Source: DATKHR01 sp035939575
GTDB lineage: Bacteria; Acidobacteriota; Vicinamibacteria; Vicinamibacterales; CAVVIG01
DNA length: 64,000 nucleotides
NCBI GenBank assembly: GCA_035939575.1
Contig: DASZFS010000049.1
Coordinates: 23,950-87,949 of the forward strand
Direction of reading: 5' to 3'
This document shows positions 50,000 through 59,107 of the stretch, piece after piece. A program made the position numbers and the translations under genes. The first letter of the stretch is position 1. Every line of letters begins with the position of its first letter. The notes under the pieces were generated by a model. The model was not told the origin of the DNA. It saw only the letters and a program-made list of their open reading frames with translations, and ran no database searches.

Positions 50000-52426
50000 T
50001 CACTCGCACCGCAGCGCTTCGAGCGGATCGACCGTGACGGCGCGTCTCGTCGGCACCCAGCAGGCGACCCACGTGACCGCCGCGAACAGCAGTCCCGCTC
50101 CGATGAGCGTCGCGGGATCGGTGGGCGCGACCTGAAAGAGGAACGACTGGAGCACTTGCGAGACGGCCAGCGCGCCGACGATACCCAGCACGATGCCGCC
50201 GGCGACGAGCCGGAATCCCTCGCCGAACACCAGATTGCGGATATCCCGCCGATGCGCGCCGATCGCGGCGCGAATAGCGATCTCCCTTCGGCGCGACGCG
50301 ACCGATAGCGCGAGAACACCGTACACGCCAACGACGGTCAGGAGTGTGCCGACCATCGAGAAGCCGACGAGAAGCTGCCTGGCGAAGATCCGCGACGCGA
50401 GCGAATCCGTCCGAATGTCCTCGAGCGTCTGGACGCGCTCGACGGCAGCCGTAGGATCGACGTTGCGCAGCGCCTGACGGATCGCCGCGGCGGCCATGCG
50501 TGGATCGCCCGCTGTTCGCACGACGAGGTCTTTCGAGAACGCCGTTGCCTGCCAGAGCGACAGGTAGATTTCGGGTTCCGGCGCCTTGGTCAGGTCGGCT
50601 GTGCGCGCGTCGCTGACGACGCCGACGATGTCCGTCGGCGGCCGATCGCGTCCGCCGAGCCACAGCTTCTTGCCGATGACTGCCGTTCCAGCGAAGTACC
50701 TGGCCGCGAGCGTCTTGTTCACGACGGCCACCTGCGGCGCGGTCCGGACGTCTGTGGAACGGAAGTCACGCCCCTCGGTGATCGGCAGACCCAGCAGGTC
50801 GAAGTACCCGGGTGTGACCGCGCGGAGCGGCAGCGCGAATCGATCGCTCGGCTTCGCAACTGGATGGCCCTCCAGCTCCACGAGCCCCGGCCAGTCATTG
50901 CCGGTCAGCGGCGTTCCCCACGCAAATGCCGCCTGTTCGACCCCGGGCAGCCGCGAGACGCTCTCCAGCGCGCGCTGATGAAAGTCGGACCAGTCGCCTT
51001 GCACGGCGGTGACGGTCATGGTGAGGACGCGGTCCATCGAGTAGCCGCTTTGCACCGCCGCGACGTTCCGCATCGTACGGATCAGGAGCCCGGCGCCTAC
51101 GAGCAGCGCCAGCGTCAGCGCCGTCTGGATCATCGTCACGGCGCGCAGCATGCGACGCTCACCGCGGCCGGCGCTGGTGCGTGGTCCACCACCCTTGAGT
51201 GCGTGGATCGGATCCAGGCCGGATGCGCGCACGGCCGGCACGAGTCCCGCCAGAAGCGCCGCCGCGAGCGCGGCCCCGAACCCGCACGCCAGCAGCGGCC
51301 AGCCGGCGGTGACGGCGTCCAGACGCGGAATCGCGTGGCCGGCGATTGCCTTGAAGATCCGGACGATGGCGAAGGCCAGCGCGACGCCGGCGGCGCCGCC
51401 CACAAGGGCGAGCGACCCGCTTTCGATCGCTGCCTGACGGAACAGGGCGATGCGGCTGACACCCAACGCGCTTCGCACCGCGAACTCCTGGTGACGCTGC
51501 AGGCCGCGCACCAGCAGAAGCGCCGCCGTGTTCCCGCACGCAATGAGGAGCACGAGCAGCGCGGCGCCGAAGAGCGGCAGCAGAATCCGGCGGCCGTCCC
51601 GATTCACTTCCGACAGGAGCGGTTCGACGCGCGGCGTGCGGCCGTCCAGATCGTGATCGTCCTGCGCTTGCCGCCTGGCCAGGATGGCGAGCTCCGCCTG
51701 GCCCTGGGCCGGCGACACTCCAGGTTTCAGCCGGCCGATCACATCCCACATCGACTGCTTCAACCGCTGCGGGTTCGGCGCGCCGGGCATCCAGAAATCG
51801 ACCGCGGCATTCTCGTTGTAGTTGGGCTCCTGCGATGCCGTGGGCGAGGCGAGGAAGCGCACGCCCGGCGGCATGACGCCGACCACCGTCGGGGGCGTGT
51901 CCCGCCGGCTCATGCGAATCGTGGTTCCGACCACGTGGGGATCGCCGTTGAAGCGCCGCAGCCAGCAGTCGTATCCGAGGATGATGACCGGCGTGGCCCC
52001 GACCGCCGTATCGGCGGCGACGAAGGCGCGGCCGACCATCGGCTGCAGGCCAACGACGCGGAAGTAATCGTGCGTGACGACCATGCCTTCGAGCGACACG
52101 CTGCCCTCGGCATCCACGAGAAAATTGAACGTCCACCCGTAGGCCGCGATGGCGTCGAACGACGTCGCGTGCTGCTGCCAGTCCATCCACTGGACGGCGG
52201 GCGTCATGTCGATCCGCTCGACCTGCTGGCTGTCGGCGCGGACCGACGGGATCAGCACGAGCTGATGGGGATCGCGGTAGGCCGGAGGTGTGAGCAGGAC
52301 CCCATCGACCAGGCTGAAGACGGCGGCGGTGGCGCCGATGCCGAGCGCAAGCGTCAGCACGGCGATCGTTGTGAAGCCCGGCTGCTTCAGCAGCATGCGA
52401 ACGGCGAGTTGCACATCCTTCAGCAC
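50000..52426 (-). CDS. Orphan ABC permease (FtsX/MacB-like)
   Basis: The product is 808 aa, third of its type in the window: TIAVLTLALGIGATAAVFSLVDGVLL, periplasmic domain, LLLVRGLQRHQEFAVRSALGVSR, and ASRRREIAIRAAIGAHRRDI. GTG 52426 follows AGGGAGGG; the frame is open further upstream. No ATPase or PadR nearby. Its start is 74 nt downstream of the YjbQ gene. Confidence 0.9.
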   Translation of the reverse strand: MLKDVQLAVRMLLKQPGFTTIAVLTLALGIGATAAVFSLVDGVLLTPPAYRDPHQLVLIPSVRADSQQVERIDMTPAVQWMDWQQHATSFDAIAAYGWTFNFLVDAEGSVSLEGMVVTHDYFRVVGLQPMVGRAFVAADTAVGATPVIILGYDCWLRRFNGDPHVVGTTIRMSRRDTPPTVVGVMPPGVRFLASPTASQEPNYNENAAVDFWMPGAPNPQRLKQSMWDVIGRLKPGVSPAQGQAELAILARRQAQDDHDLDGRTPRVEPLLSEVNRDGRRILLPLFGAALLVLLIACGNTAALLLVRGLQRHQEFAVRSALGVSRIALFRQAAIESGSLALVGGAAGVALAFAIVRIFKAIAGHAIPRLDAVTAGWPLLACGFGAALAAALLAGLVPAVRASGLDPIHALKGGGPRTSAGRGERRMLRAVTMIQTALTLALLVGAGLLIRTMRNVAAVQSGYSMDRVLTMTVTAVQGDWSDFHQRALESVSRLPGVEQAAFAWGTPLTGNDWPGLVELEGHPVAKPSDRFALPLRAVTPGYFDLLGLPITEGRDFRSTDVRTAPQVAVVNKTLAARYFAGTAVIGKKLWLGGRDRPPTDIVGVVSDARTADLTKAPEPEIYLSLWQATAFSKDLVVRTAGDPRMAAAAIRQALRNVDPTAAVERVQTLEDIRTDSLASRIFARQLLVGFSMVGTLLTVVGVYGVLALSVASRRREIAIRAAIGAHRRDIRNLVFGEGFRLVAGGIVLGIVGALAVSQVLQSFLFQVAPTDPATLIGAGLLFAAVTWVACWVPTRRAVTVDPLEALRCE

Positions 52427-52500
52427 GGCGCCCTCCCTGTCAGCAGTCCCGCCGATTAGACGGCGGCGAGAGCGGATGAGTTGGCCGCGCCTTGTGAAGG

Positions 52501-52920
52501 CTACTCCCCGATGATCTTCACCAGCACCCGCTTGCGGCGGCGGCCATCGAACTCGCCGTAGAAAATCTGCTCCCACGGACCGAAGTCGAGCTTGCCGTTG
52601 GTGATGGCCACGACGACCTCGCGACCCATCACCTGCCGCTTCAGGTGCGCGTCCGCGTTGTCCTCGCCCGTGCGATTGTGCTCGTAGTTCGAGACCGGCT
52701 GGTGCGGCGCCAGCTGTTCCAGCCAGCGCTCGTAGTCCTGATGGAGCCCCGATTCGTCGTCGTTGATGAACACCGACGCCGTGATGTGCATGGCGTTCAC
52801 GAGCGCGAGACCCTCGCGCACGCCGCTCTCGCGGAGGCAGGCGTCCACCTGGTCCGTGATGTTGATGAACGCGCGCCGCGAGGGCACATCGAACCAGAGT
52901 TCTTTTCGAAAGCTTGTCAC
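52501..52920 (-). CDS. YjbQ/UPF0047-family protein
   Basis: The product is 139 aa. LVNAMHITASVFINDDESGL and NRTGEDNADAHLKRQVMGREVVVAITNGKLDFGPWEQIFYGEFDG are diagnostic; the family has weak thiamine-phosphate synthase activity. GTG 52920 overlaps the methyltransferase stop by 4 nt, suggesting coupling. Confidence 0.92.
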   Translation of the reverse strand: MTSFRKELWFDVPSRRAFINITDQVDACLRESGVREGLALVNAMHITASVFINDDESGLHQDYERWLEQLAPHQPVSNYEHNRTGEDNADAHLKRQVMGREVVVAITNGKLDFGPWEQIFYGEFDGRRRKRVLVKIIGE

Positions 52921-53933
52921 CGCTTTATCCCGATCACCATCGAGTCGGGTCCTACGAGCGGTTCGACGCGAGTTGCGGAGAATCCAGCCCCCGTCATCCA
53001 GGCCGCGCAATCGGCGCCGGTATAGTCGAAGCCGCCCGGCGTTTCGATAAGCATATTCAGGCTCATCATCAAGCCGAACGCATTCTTCGACCGATCGTCG
53101 TCGATGAGTGCCTCGTAGACGATCAGCGCGCCGCCAGAGGGAAGCGCCTCGAACGCTTTCCGGATCAGCATCTGCTTTGTGGCCAGGTCCCAGTCGTGCA
53201 GGATATGTCCCATCAGCACGACGTCGGCCTTCGGAAGCGCGTGATCGAAGAAGCTGCCGGGAACAAAGGACAGGCGATCGGCCACGCCTGCCGCCGTCGA
53301 ATACTCTTCAAACACCGGAGCGACCTCGGGCAGGTCGAATCCGACGCCGCGAAGATGTGGGTTCGCCAGGGCAATCTGCACGGCAAGATCTCCCTGCGCG
53401 GTGCCGACATCGGCGAACGTGTGGTAGTCCTTCCATGGAAAGGTGCGCGCGATCTTCATGTTGGCGCCGCGGCTGATCCCGGTCATGGCGGCGAGGAACC
53501 CCTTCAGGCGCGCCGGATCGGCGTAGAGCGTCTCGAAGAGACCAGGGCCGCCCGCCTTGAGCTCGTTTTGCGGCTGCCCGGTGCGCAGCGCTTCGGTGAG
53601 GTGACCCCAGAACGGGTACAGCCGCGCGTTTGCCATCTCGAGGATGCCGCCGATGTAGGACGCCTTCTTCTGGTCGAGGAACAGGTCCGTCTCGGGCGTG
53701 TTCCCGTAGCTGTCACCCTTGCGCTGCAGGAAGCCGAGCGCCACCAGGGTGTCGAGAAAGTCGCGAGCCCCGCGCGGGTGGAGACCGAGGCGCCCAGCGA
53801 GGGCGTCAAATGGCTGCGGGCCGTGCGACAGCTCGGTGAAGACACCCATTTCGATAGCACTCAAGAGTGTCTTCGCGGGCCAGAACGCCAGGCCGGTCTG
53901 GAGGATCTTGTCGGGGGTCGGTTGCTCGTTCAT
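52917..53933 (-). CDS. SAM-dependent O-methyltransferase (plant-COMT/acetylserotonin type)
   Basis: The product is 338 aa. N-terminal winged helix (LSAIEMGVFTELSHGPQPFDALAGRLGLHPRGARDFLDTL) and SAM domain with FADVGTAQGDLAVQIA, GFDLPEV, and the catalytic-His region GHILHDWD. ATG 53933 has GGGAGAAG upstream. Substrate unknown. Overlaps the YjbQ gene. Confidence 0.88.
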   Translation of the reverse strand: MNEQPTPDKILQTGLAFWPAKTLLSAIEMGVFTELSHGPQPFDALAGRLGLHPRGARDFLDTLVALGFLQRKGDSYGNTPETDLFLDQKKASYIGGILEMANARLYPFWGHLTEALRTGQPQNELKAGGPGLFETLYADPARLKGFLAAMTGISRGANMKIARTFPWKDYHTFADVGTAQGDLAVQIALANPHLRGVGFDLPEVAPVFEEYSTAAGVADRLSFVPGSFFDHALPKADVVLMGHILHDWDLATKQMLIRKAFEALPSGGALIVYEALIDDDRSKNAFGLMMSLNMLIETPGGFDYTGADCAAWMTGAGFSATRVEPLVGPDSMVIGIKR

Positions 53934-53993
53934 TCGCTTCTCCCAAGGCACGGCAGCATAGCGCGCCACGGCCGTCCGGCCTGGCTTGACATG

Positions 53994-55616
53994 CTATGAG
54001 AGCTTCAGGATGTGCTCCATCACCAGGCGCGGTCCGCGATCGGGATCGGATTCCACCCGGCAGTCGTTGTTGAACAGCATCACCTCGCGCGCTGTGGCGG
54101 AGTAGGCCGGCCACTTCGGCAGCTTCGGCGTATTGGGATCGCCGGTGCGCGCAAACGCTGCCCACGCAGCGCTTGTTCTATCCGCCAGCGCGTACGCTTC
54201 GGGCATCTTCGAGATCAGCGACCCGGCGATCTTGATGTTGTTGAACACGAACTGAATCTCGATCGTGTGCGGCGACCGCATGTGCCCGCCACCCTCGGGC
54301 GTTTCCCAGTCGTACCGGTACATGAACACCCGCGCCGCGCGCTGATCGGCCTTTCGCTTCGCGAGCTCGCGGGAGTACGTGCCTCGCGGATGATCGGTTG
54401 CCATGAGAATCCACAGATCCCAGGGCGTGGCCTCTGGATGCGCTTGACGGAACGCCTCGATGGCGCGCGTGGGATCACCACCAAGTCGCTTCGATGCGCG
54501 CTCCCGCAGCCCGGCATCGTCGAGGGCCAGCTTCTCGGGCGTCGGCCGGTCGTAGAGCGTCTCCTCGGTGCGCGCGTAGCCGATGAGTAAAGGCACGTTC
54601 GCCGACAGGGCGGGCCCCTTGGGATCCCACGGATGGCCTGGAATCACCTTGCCGTCCACCATCGGTGAGTTTGCGGTTCCGCCTGGCTCGCGGAACGTGA
54701 TCTTCTTCTGCACAGCGTCGTTCGCCTCGAGCAGCCGCGCCATGGGAACGCTCTGAAGCTCTCGCGCCTGCCCCGCCTTCAATCCCAACTCGCTGAGCAG
54801 AAGATCCGTGTCGTGCACGCCATCCTCGTGCGTTGTCAAACGCAACACCGCACCGCTCTCGATGATGGCCCGATGAAACAGCCCTTTCGCACCGGGCATC
54901 GACATCAATGTGGCGACCTTTCGACCGCCTCCCGACTGGCCGAAGATCGTGACGAGATTGGGATCGCCACCAAAGCCGGCGATGTTGTCGCGCACCCACT
55001 CGAGCGAGGTCACGATGTCCAGCAGGCCCACGCTGCCTGACTGCGCGAAGTCGGATCCCATCGCATCGCCAAGGTACGTGTAACCGAACACATTGAGCCG
55101 ATGATTGATGGTCACGACGACGACGTCGCGCGCCTGGGCGAGGGCGGTGCCGTCGAGGATGCGGCCTGAGCCGGAGCCGCTTGAAAATCCGCCGCCGTGC
55201 AGCCAGACCATGACCGGGCGTTTGTGCCCATCGCTCAGACCGGGTGTGTAAACGTTGAGCACGAGACAGTCTTCGCTCTGCTGCGCGGGCGAACCCGCCG
55301 CAGTCGTTCCGGAGTTGGCCGCGATCTGCGGTGCCGTGGGGCCGAAGGCGAGCGCGTCGCGCGTACCGGTCCATGGGGCAGGTTTGACGGGCGGCATGAA
55401 GCGATTCTTTCCGCCGGTTGATGCCCCGTACGGAATCCCCTTGAACACATTCATGCCGTCCACGACGACACCGCGGACTTTCCCAGCCGACGTCTCCACG
55501 ATGGCGTTTTCCAAGTCCGCGGCGCCGACCAATTCCAGCCAGGGCGCAAGCTGCACACCGGCAAGGGCCAGGCCCGCGTGTTTCATGAACCGTCGTCGGC
55601 TGGACATCTGGGGCAT
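53994..55616 (-). CDS. Type-B carboxylesterase, Tat-exported
   Basis: The product is 540 aa. Tat-like leader (MSSRRRFMKHAGLALAGVQLAPW), oxyanion region VMVWLHGGGFSSGSG, nucleophile in FGQSGGG, where Gln replaces the Glu of GESAG, then an intact C-terminal His region (MRSPHTIEIQFVF). AAGGAG before ATG 55616 decides the start. Hydrolyses esters in the periplasm; substrate unknown. Confidence 0.85.
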   Translation of the reverse strand: MPQMSSRRRFMKHAGLALAGVQLAPWLELVGAADLENAIVETSAGKVRGVVVDGMNVFKGIPYGASTGGKNRFMPPVKPAPWTGTRDALAFGPTAPQIAANSGTTAAGSPAQQSEDCLVLNVYTPGLSDGHKRPVMVWLHGGGFSSGSGSGRILDGTALAQARDVVVVTINHRLNVFGYTYLGDAMGSDFAQSGSVGLLDIVTSLEWVRDNIAGFGGDPNLVTIFGQSGGGRKVATLMSMPGAKGLFHRAIIESGAVLRLTTHEDGVHDTDLLLSELGLKAGQARELQSVPMARLLEANDAVQKKITFREPGGTANSPMVDGKVIPGHPWDPKGPALSANVPLLIGYARTEETLYDRPTPEKLALDDAGLRERASKRLGGDPTRAIEAFRQAHPEATPWDLWILMATDHPRGTYSRELAKRKADQRAARVFMYRYDWETPEGGGHMRSPHTIEIQFVFNNIKIAGSLISKMPEAYALADRTSAAWAAFARTGDPNTPKLPKWPAYSATAREVMLFNNDCRVESDPDRGPRLVMEHILKLS

Positions 55617-55785
55617 GTTCCGCTCCTTCCTTGCCACATGATTATCCGCGCAAACCACCGCCCCATTCGCCATTTTCATTGCGGTTTCCAAGCGTGAGGG
55701 GTGTGGCCGGGCCCGACGCGGCGGTGACATTCCTGATTCAACGGCACTGGTATGATGCGCGAAACCCGTCACTGAGGAGAGGGCG

Positions 55786-56233
55786 ATGAATAGAATCCTG
55801 ATTGCTGCGGGGCTCGTTGCGGGCGTGATCTTCGGATACTCGGGCCGCGCGTGGACGCAGACCGATCAGAAGCTGCCGATGGCCGGCTACGCCGCCGCGA
55901 AGGACATTCCGTGCGCTCTACCTGAACACGCTCGCCCATAACGGCGTGCCGGCCGGCCATCGGCACATCGCAGCCGTGTTCCATCAGGGCGGCGGCGACG
56001 CCGTGCTCGCCAACGACGTCTACAAAGCGCGCCACAACGGAACGAGCAATCCGAACATCGCGCTGCTCCAGGAGCTGAAACAGGCGGGTGTGGAGCTCCG
56101 CGTCTGCGGACAGGGGCTGCTCGGCAAGAAGGTCGACCCGAAAGACGTGCTGCCCGACGTCCAGGTGGACCTGTGGGCGATGACGACCATGGTCAACCTG
56201 CAGCTGCGGGGCTACGTCCGCGTCGGCGGCTAG
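55786..56233 (+). pseudogene. DsrE-like exported protein, internally deleted
   Basis: A 51-codon first part (signal MNRILIAAGLVAGVIFGYSG, then QKLPMAGYAAAKDIP) stops at 55939. Another frame carries ALYLNTLAHNGVPAGHRHIAAVFHQGGG...NPNIALLQELKQAGVELRVCGQGLLGKK...LWAMTTMVNLQLRGYVRV to 56233. Relative to intact DsrE/F-like relatives about 35 codons are missing and the frame is lost at about 55912. Confidence 0.75.
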
Positions 56234-56304
56234 GCGACTCGGTCGATCCCGTCACCGCGCTGCGCGCTCACGATCGACGCGTCCCTCTGCGCGCGAGTAA
56301 GTCG

Positions 56305-57165
56305 CTAAGCAGGCCGATGCGCCTTGAGGAAGGAATGGATCTGGCGCACCGCCAGGGGAATCCGCTCCTTGGGTTCCTTCCATGGGAACATGCTCACCTC
56401 GGCTTTCGGCGCGAGCATCGCGCTCTCCATGGCAACGGCGTACGGGTGGGCCGGGGCATCGTCCGGCAGGACCAGAATCGGTGTTTGGCAACCACGCACG
56501 AAATCGCGTGTCACTGTGAAGACGAAGTCGGGGTCGGTCTCGAACATCCTGGTCACGAATTTGTCGACCGTCGGCGTTGTGATCTCGGGCCGCCGGGCAG
56601 TCAGTGCCGGACCCCAGGTCTTCCAGAAGACGCCTGGGTACTTCGGGTCGCGCATCTCCGGCCGCCACCCCACGGGCTGCGCGAGCACGGCCGCGACAAC
56701 ACGATTGGGCGCGCGCTTCAGGAGACTCCAGATGAACGGGCCGCCGATGCAGAACCCCATCACCATGAACTTGTCGATGCCCAGATGATCCATCAGGCCG
56801 AGTTGATCGTCGGCGTACGATTCCCACGGCCGATCGACCTCGACAGGGCCGGTGGACTGGCCGGTCGTGGCGTTGCGCAGGTCCGCCGTGATGCAGCGAT
56901 ACTGTCCCTTGAACTCCTCGATCGCGTTGAAGGGCGAGTTACCGGTGAAGAACGAGATTGTCGCGTTCAATCCCCCGCCCGGAAGCAGCATCAGGGGGAA
57001 ACCGGCCCCGGCCTCCTCGTAGCGGATGCGAACGGGGCCCTTCTCGTAGAACTCGCCAGTTCTTCCCTTGCCTGCCTGCTGAGCAAATACGCGTGGCATC
57101 GCCGCCATCGCCGCCGCCGCGGCCCCAGCCTTCAGTATGTTGCGTCTTGCAGGATCATCGACCAT
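56305..57165 (-). CDS. Tat-exported alpha/beta hydrolase with Cys nucleophile
   Basis: The product is 286 aa. Leader with ARRNILKAGAAAAAMAAMP, oxyanion region LLPGGGLNATI, nucleophile elbow MGFCIGG with Cys139 instead of Ser, Asp in LVLPDDAPAHPYAV and a C-terminal His region (RQIHSFLKAH). A Cys elbow is known in dienelactone hydrolase. Substrate unknown. Confidence 0.85.
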   Translation of the reverse strand: MVDDPARRNILKAGAAAAAMAAMPRVFAQQAGKGRTGEFYEKGPVRIRYEEAGAGFPLMLLPGGGLNATISFFTGNSPFNAIEEFKGQYRCITADLRNATTGQSTGPVEVDRPWESYADDQLGLMDHLGIDKFMVMGFCIGGPFIWSLLKRAPNRVVAAVLAQPVGWRPEMRDPKYPGVFWKTWGPALTARRPEITTPTVDKFVTRMFETDPDFVFTVTRDFVRGCQTPILVLPDDAPAHPYAVAMESAMLAPKAEVSMFPWKEPKERIPLAVRQIHSFLKAHRPA

Positions 57166-57326
57166 ATTCGCGTCCTCCGGAAATGACTGGACGGGTCATT
57201 CTACCCGTAGACGATGGCCTACCCGTAGACCACGGATCCCAAGTCCGTGGTCCTCGTCCTGGAATGGGTCGACTTGATCAAGCCATGACGGACGCAGGTC
57301 AGAGCGGGGCAGGCCGTGGCGTAGTC

Positions 57327-57968
57327 TCAGATTTTGACTGCGCTCTTCAATGAGAACTGGAAGAGGGTCTCCGCCGGTATTTCGACGTCCTGTTTGCCCG
57401 TAGCCGCGGCGACGCCTGTTCCGGCCCCGGCGCCGACCGCCGCACCAATGCCGGCGCCTTTGCCGCCGCCGGTCAACCCCCCGACGAGGGCTCCAAGGCC
57501 CGTGCCGCCCCCGATAATCTCGAGATTCCTCTTCTTGTGTGCCTCGGTGGTTCTGGTCTTGAGCGACGTGTGGATCGGATAGTGGCGCCCGTTGGCGTCG
57601 AACGCATCGAGCGTCAGGCTGAGGACCGCGCGGCCCTTCAAGCGGCCCGACGCTCGAGATGTCGTGATGTGGCCTGTGAACCTGGTACCCTGCGGGAGGA
57701 CTTCCGCGCCGTCGACCGCGATCGGCTCATCGAGAATCGCGACAAATGAGTCTCCCGCCCTGTTGCGAACGGTCGAGAGCGCCCGGTCGAGACGAACCGA
57801 GATGATCGCACCGGACGGAAGCTCGACGTCCCGCGCGGCAGGCTCCGCTGGCCTGGCGTCGGTTGCGTGCGTGCCTTCCGCTGGCGTGGCCCTCTGCGCG
57901 GAAGGAGTCCCGCATGCCGCCAACAGTGCCGCCAGAAACATCGATGAACTTGCTGCCGCTGCTTTCAT
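57327..57968 (-). CDS. Glycine-zipper lipoprotein
   Basis: The product is 213 aa. Lipobox LAAC, then a beta-rich middle (SGAIISVRLDRALSTVRNRAGDSF, LPQGTRFTGHITTS) and a glycine zipper (GTGLGALVGGLTGGGKGAGIGAAVGAGAG). Likely outer-membrane associated. ATG 57968 gives a correct lipoprotein leader. Function unknown. Confidence 0.75.
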   Translation of the reverse strand: MKAAAASSSMFLAALLAACGTPSAQRATPAEGTHATDARPAEPAARDVELPSGAIISVRLDRALSTVRNRAGDSFVAILDEPIAVDGAEVLPQGTRFTGHITTSRASGRLKGRAVLSLTLDAFDANGRHYPIHTSLKTRTTEAHKKRNLEIIGGGTGLGALVGGLTGGGKGAGIGAAVGAGAGTGVAAATGKQDVEIPAETLFQFSLKSAVKI

Positions 57969-58118
57969 GACGCGCACAGCCTCCCCTCCGCCACAACCGG
58001 CTGAGTTGGGCCGTGCAACGGCTGCGCCATGTCGATGTGTCACTCCGGACCACGAGTTCCAACGCCGCGCCATGCCTGGGGCACGCCGCTTGTAATCGGA
58101 ATTCCCGTTTTGGCAGGT

Positions 58119-59018
58119 CTATCGATTCGGCGCGAGCTCGCCCTCTGGAATGCCGAGTGCCGCAGCGATTCGGCGGAGCGCCTGCTCGACGACCAGAACG
58201 TGCGCCGAGCCCATGCGAAGCAGCTGTTTCTGCGGACCCGACAGATCCTCGAGTCGCGCATCGGTATACGCGTAGCCGATACCCTTCGGCCGGACTCGAA
58301 TGGGGTCCCCGACGACGGGTGTGGCGATGAGCACCTTGAGGGCGCGCTCGAGCGGCCGATCGAACTCACCGTCCGGGTACCCGAGCTCGCGATACGCCTC
58401 TTCGATGCGCGGTTTCAGCGTCGCATAGAGCCGGGCGGCGCCCGCCGCGTCGATCGACGCGACCGCGTCCGCGATCGAGGCGTACCGATCGTAGCTGCGC
58501 GGATCGATGTACAGCCGTCCCTCGCGGTCGACCACGCCGAAGTCGGACGTTGGTCGCAGCGCTCGGAGGTGCTGCGCGGGCGTCACGCCCTCGGCGGCAT
58601 TCGCGACGACCACGACGAAATTGCGGATGAGCCCGTTCGTCGCGAGCCATGCCGCGACCGCCGGGTGCCTGGAGAGCTGCTGCACGAGCGTGCGGACGAC
58701 CGGGTCGCTGTCGCCAAGCGGTGGAAGCACGATCCGATCGGCTTCACCGCCAAGCGATCGGGGCGACGCCGAGTCCGCCGCGGCGAGAGGCGCCGGCTTT
58801 ACAGGAGCAGCCGGCGCGCGCCTGCCGAGTAGCACGTAGGCAGCAGCCCCCGCCGCAATCGCCAGCAGCGCGACCGCTATCCAGATGCCCACCGGCGCCG
58901 TTGGCGGTGCTCCCGACAGGCGCGGTCGTTCATGCAGAGGTGGCTCCCCGTCGGTCGTCCGGAGGTCGTAGTCCTCCGGCCCAGCCGTTGGCGTGCCCGA
59001 GGATAGGTTGAGGCTCAT
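58119..59018 (-). CDS. DUF3014 single-pass membrane protein
   Basis: The product is 299 aa. Cytosolic N-terminus, one TM (IWIAVALLAIAAGAAAYVLL), Pro/Ala linker, then LPPLGDSDPVVRTLVQQLSRHPAVAAWL, typical of DUF3014. Periplasmic domain of unknown function. Confidence 0.85.
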   Translation of the reverse strand: MSLNLSSGTPTAGPEDYDLRTTDGEPPLHERPRLSGAPPTAPVGIWIAVALLAIAAGAAAYVLLGRRAPAAPVKPAPLAAADSASPRSLGGEADRIVLPPLGDSDPVVRTLVQQLSRHPAVAAWLATNGLIRNFVVVVANAAEGVTPAQHLRALRPTSDFGVVDREGRLYIDPRSYDRYASIADAVASIDAAGAARLYATLKPRIEEAYRELGYPDGEFDRPLERALKVLIATPVVGDPIRVRPKGIGYAYTDARLEDLSGPQKQLLRMGSAHVLVVEQALRRIAAALGIPEGELAPNR

Positions 59019-59107
59019 GACGATATGACGTCAGCGGAATCCAATGAGTCGGTCTATTGTGGGGGACGAGGACCCGGCGTAAGGCCTGGAAGCGCCATTG
59101 ATGCTGC

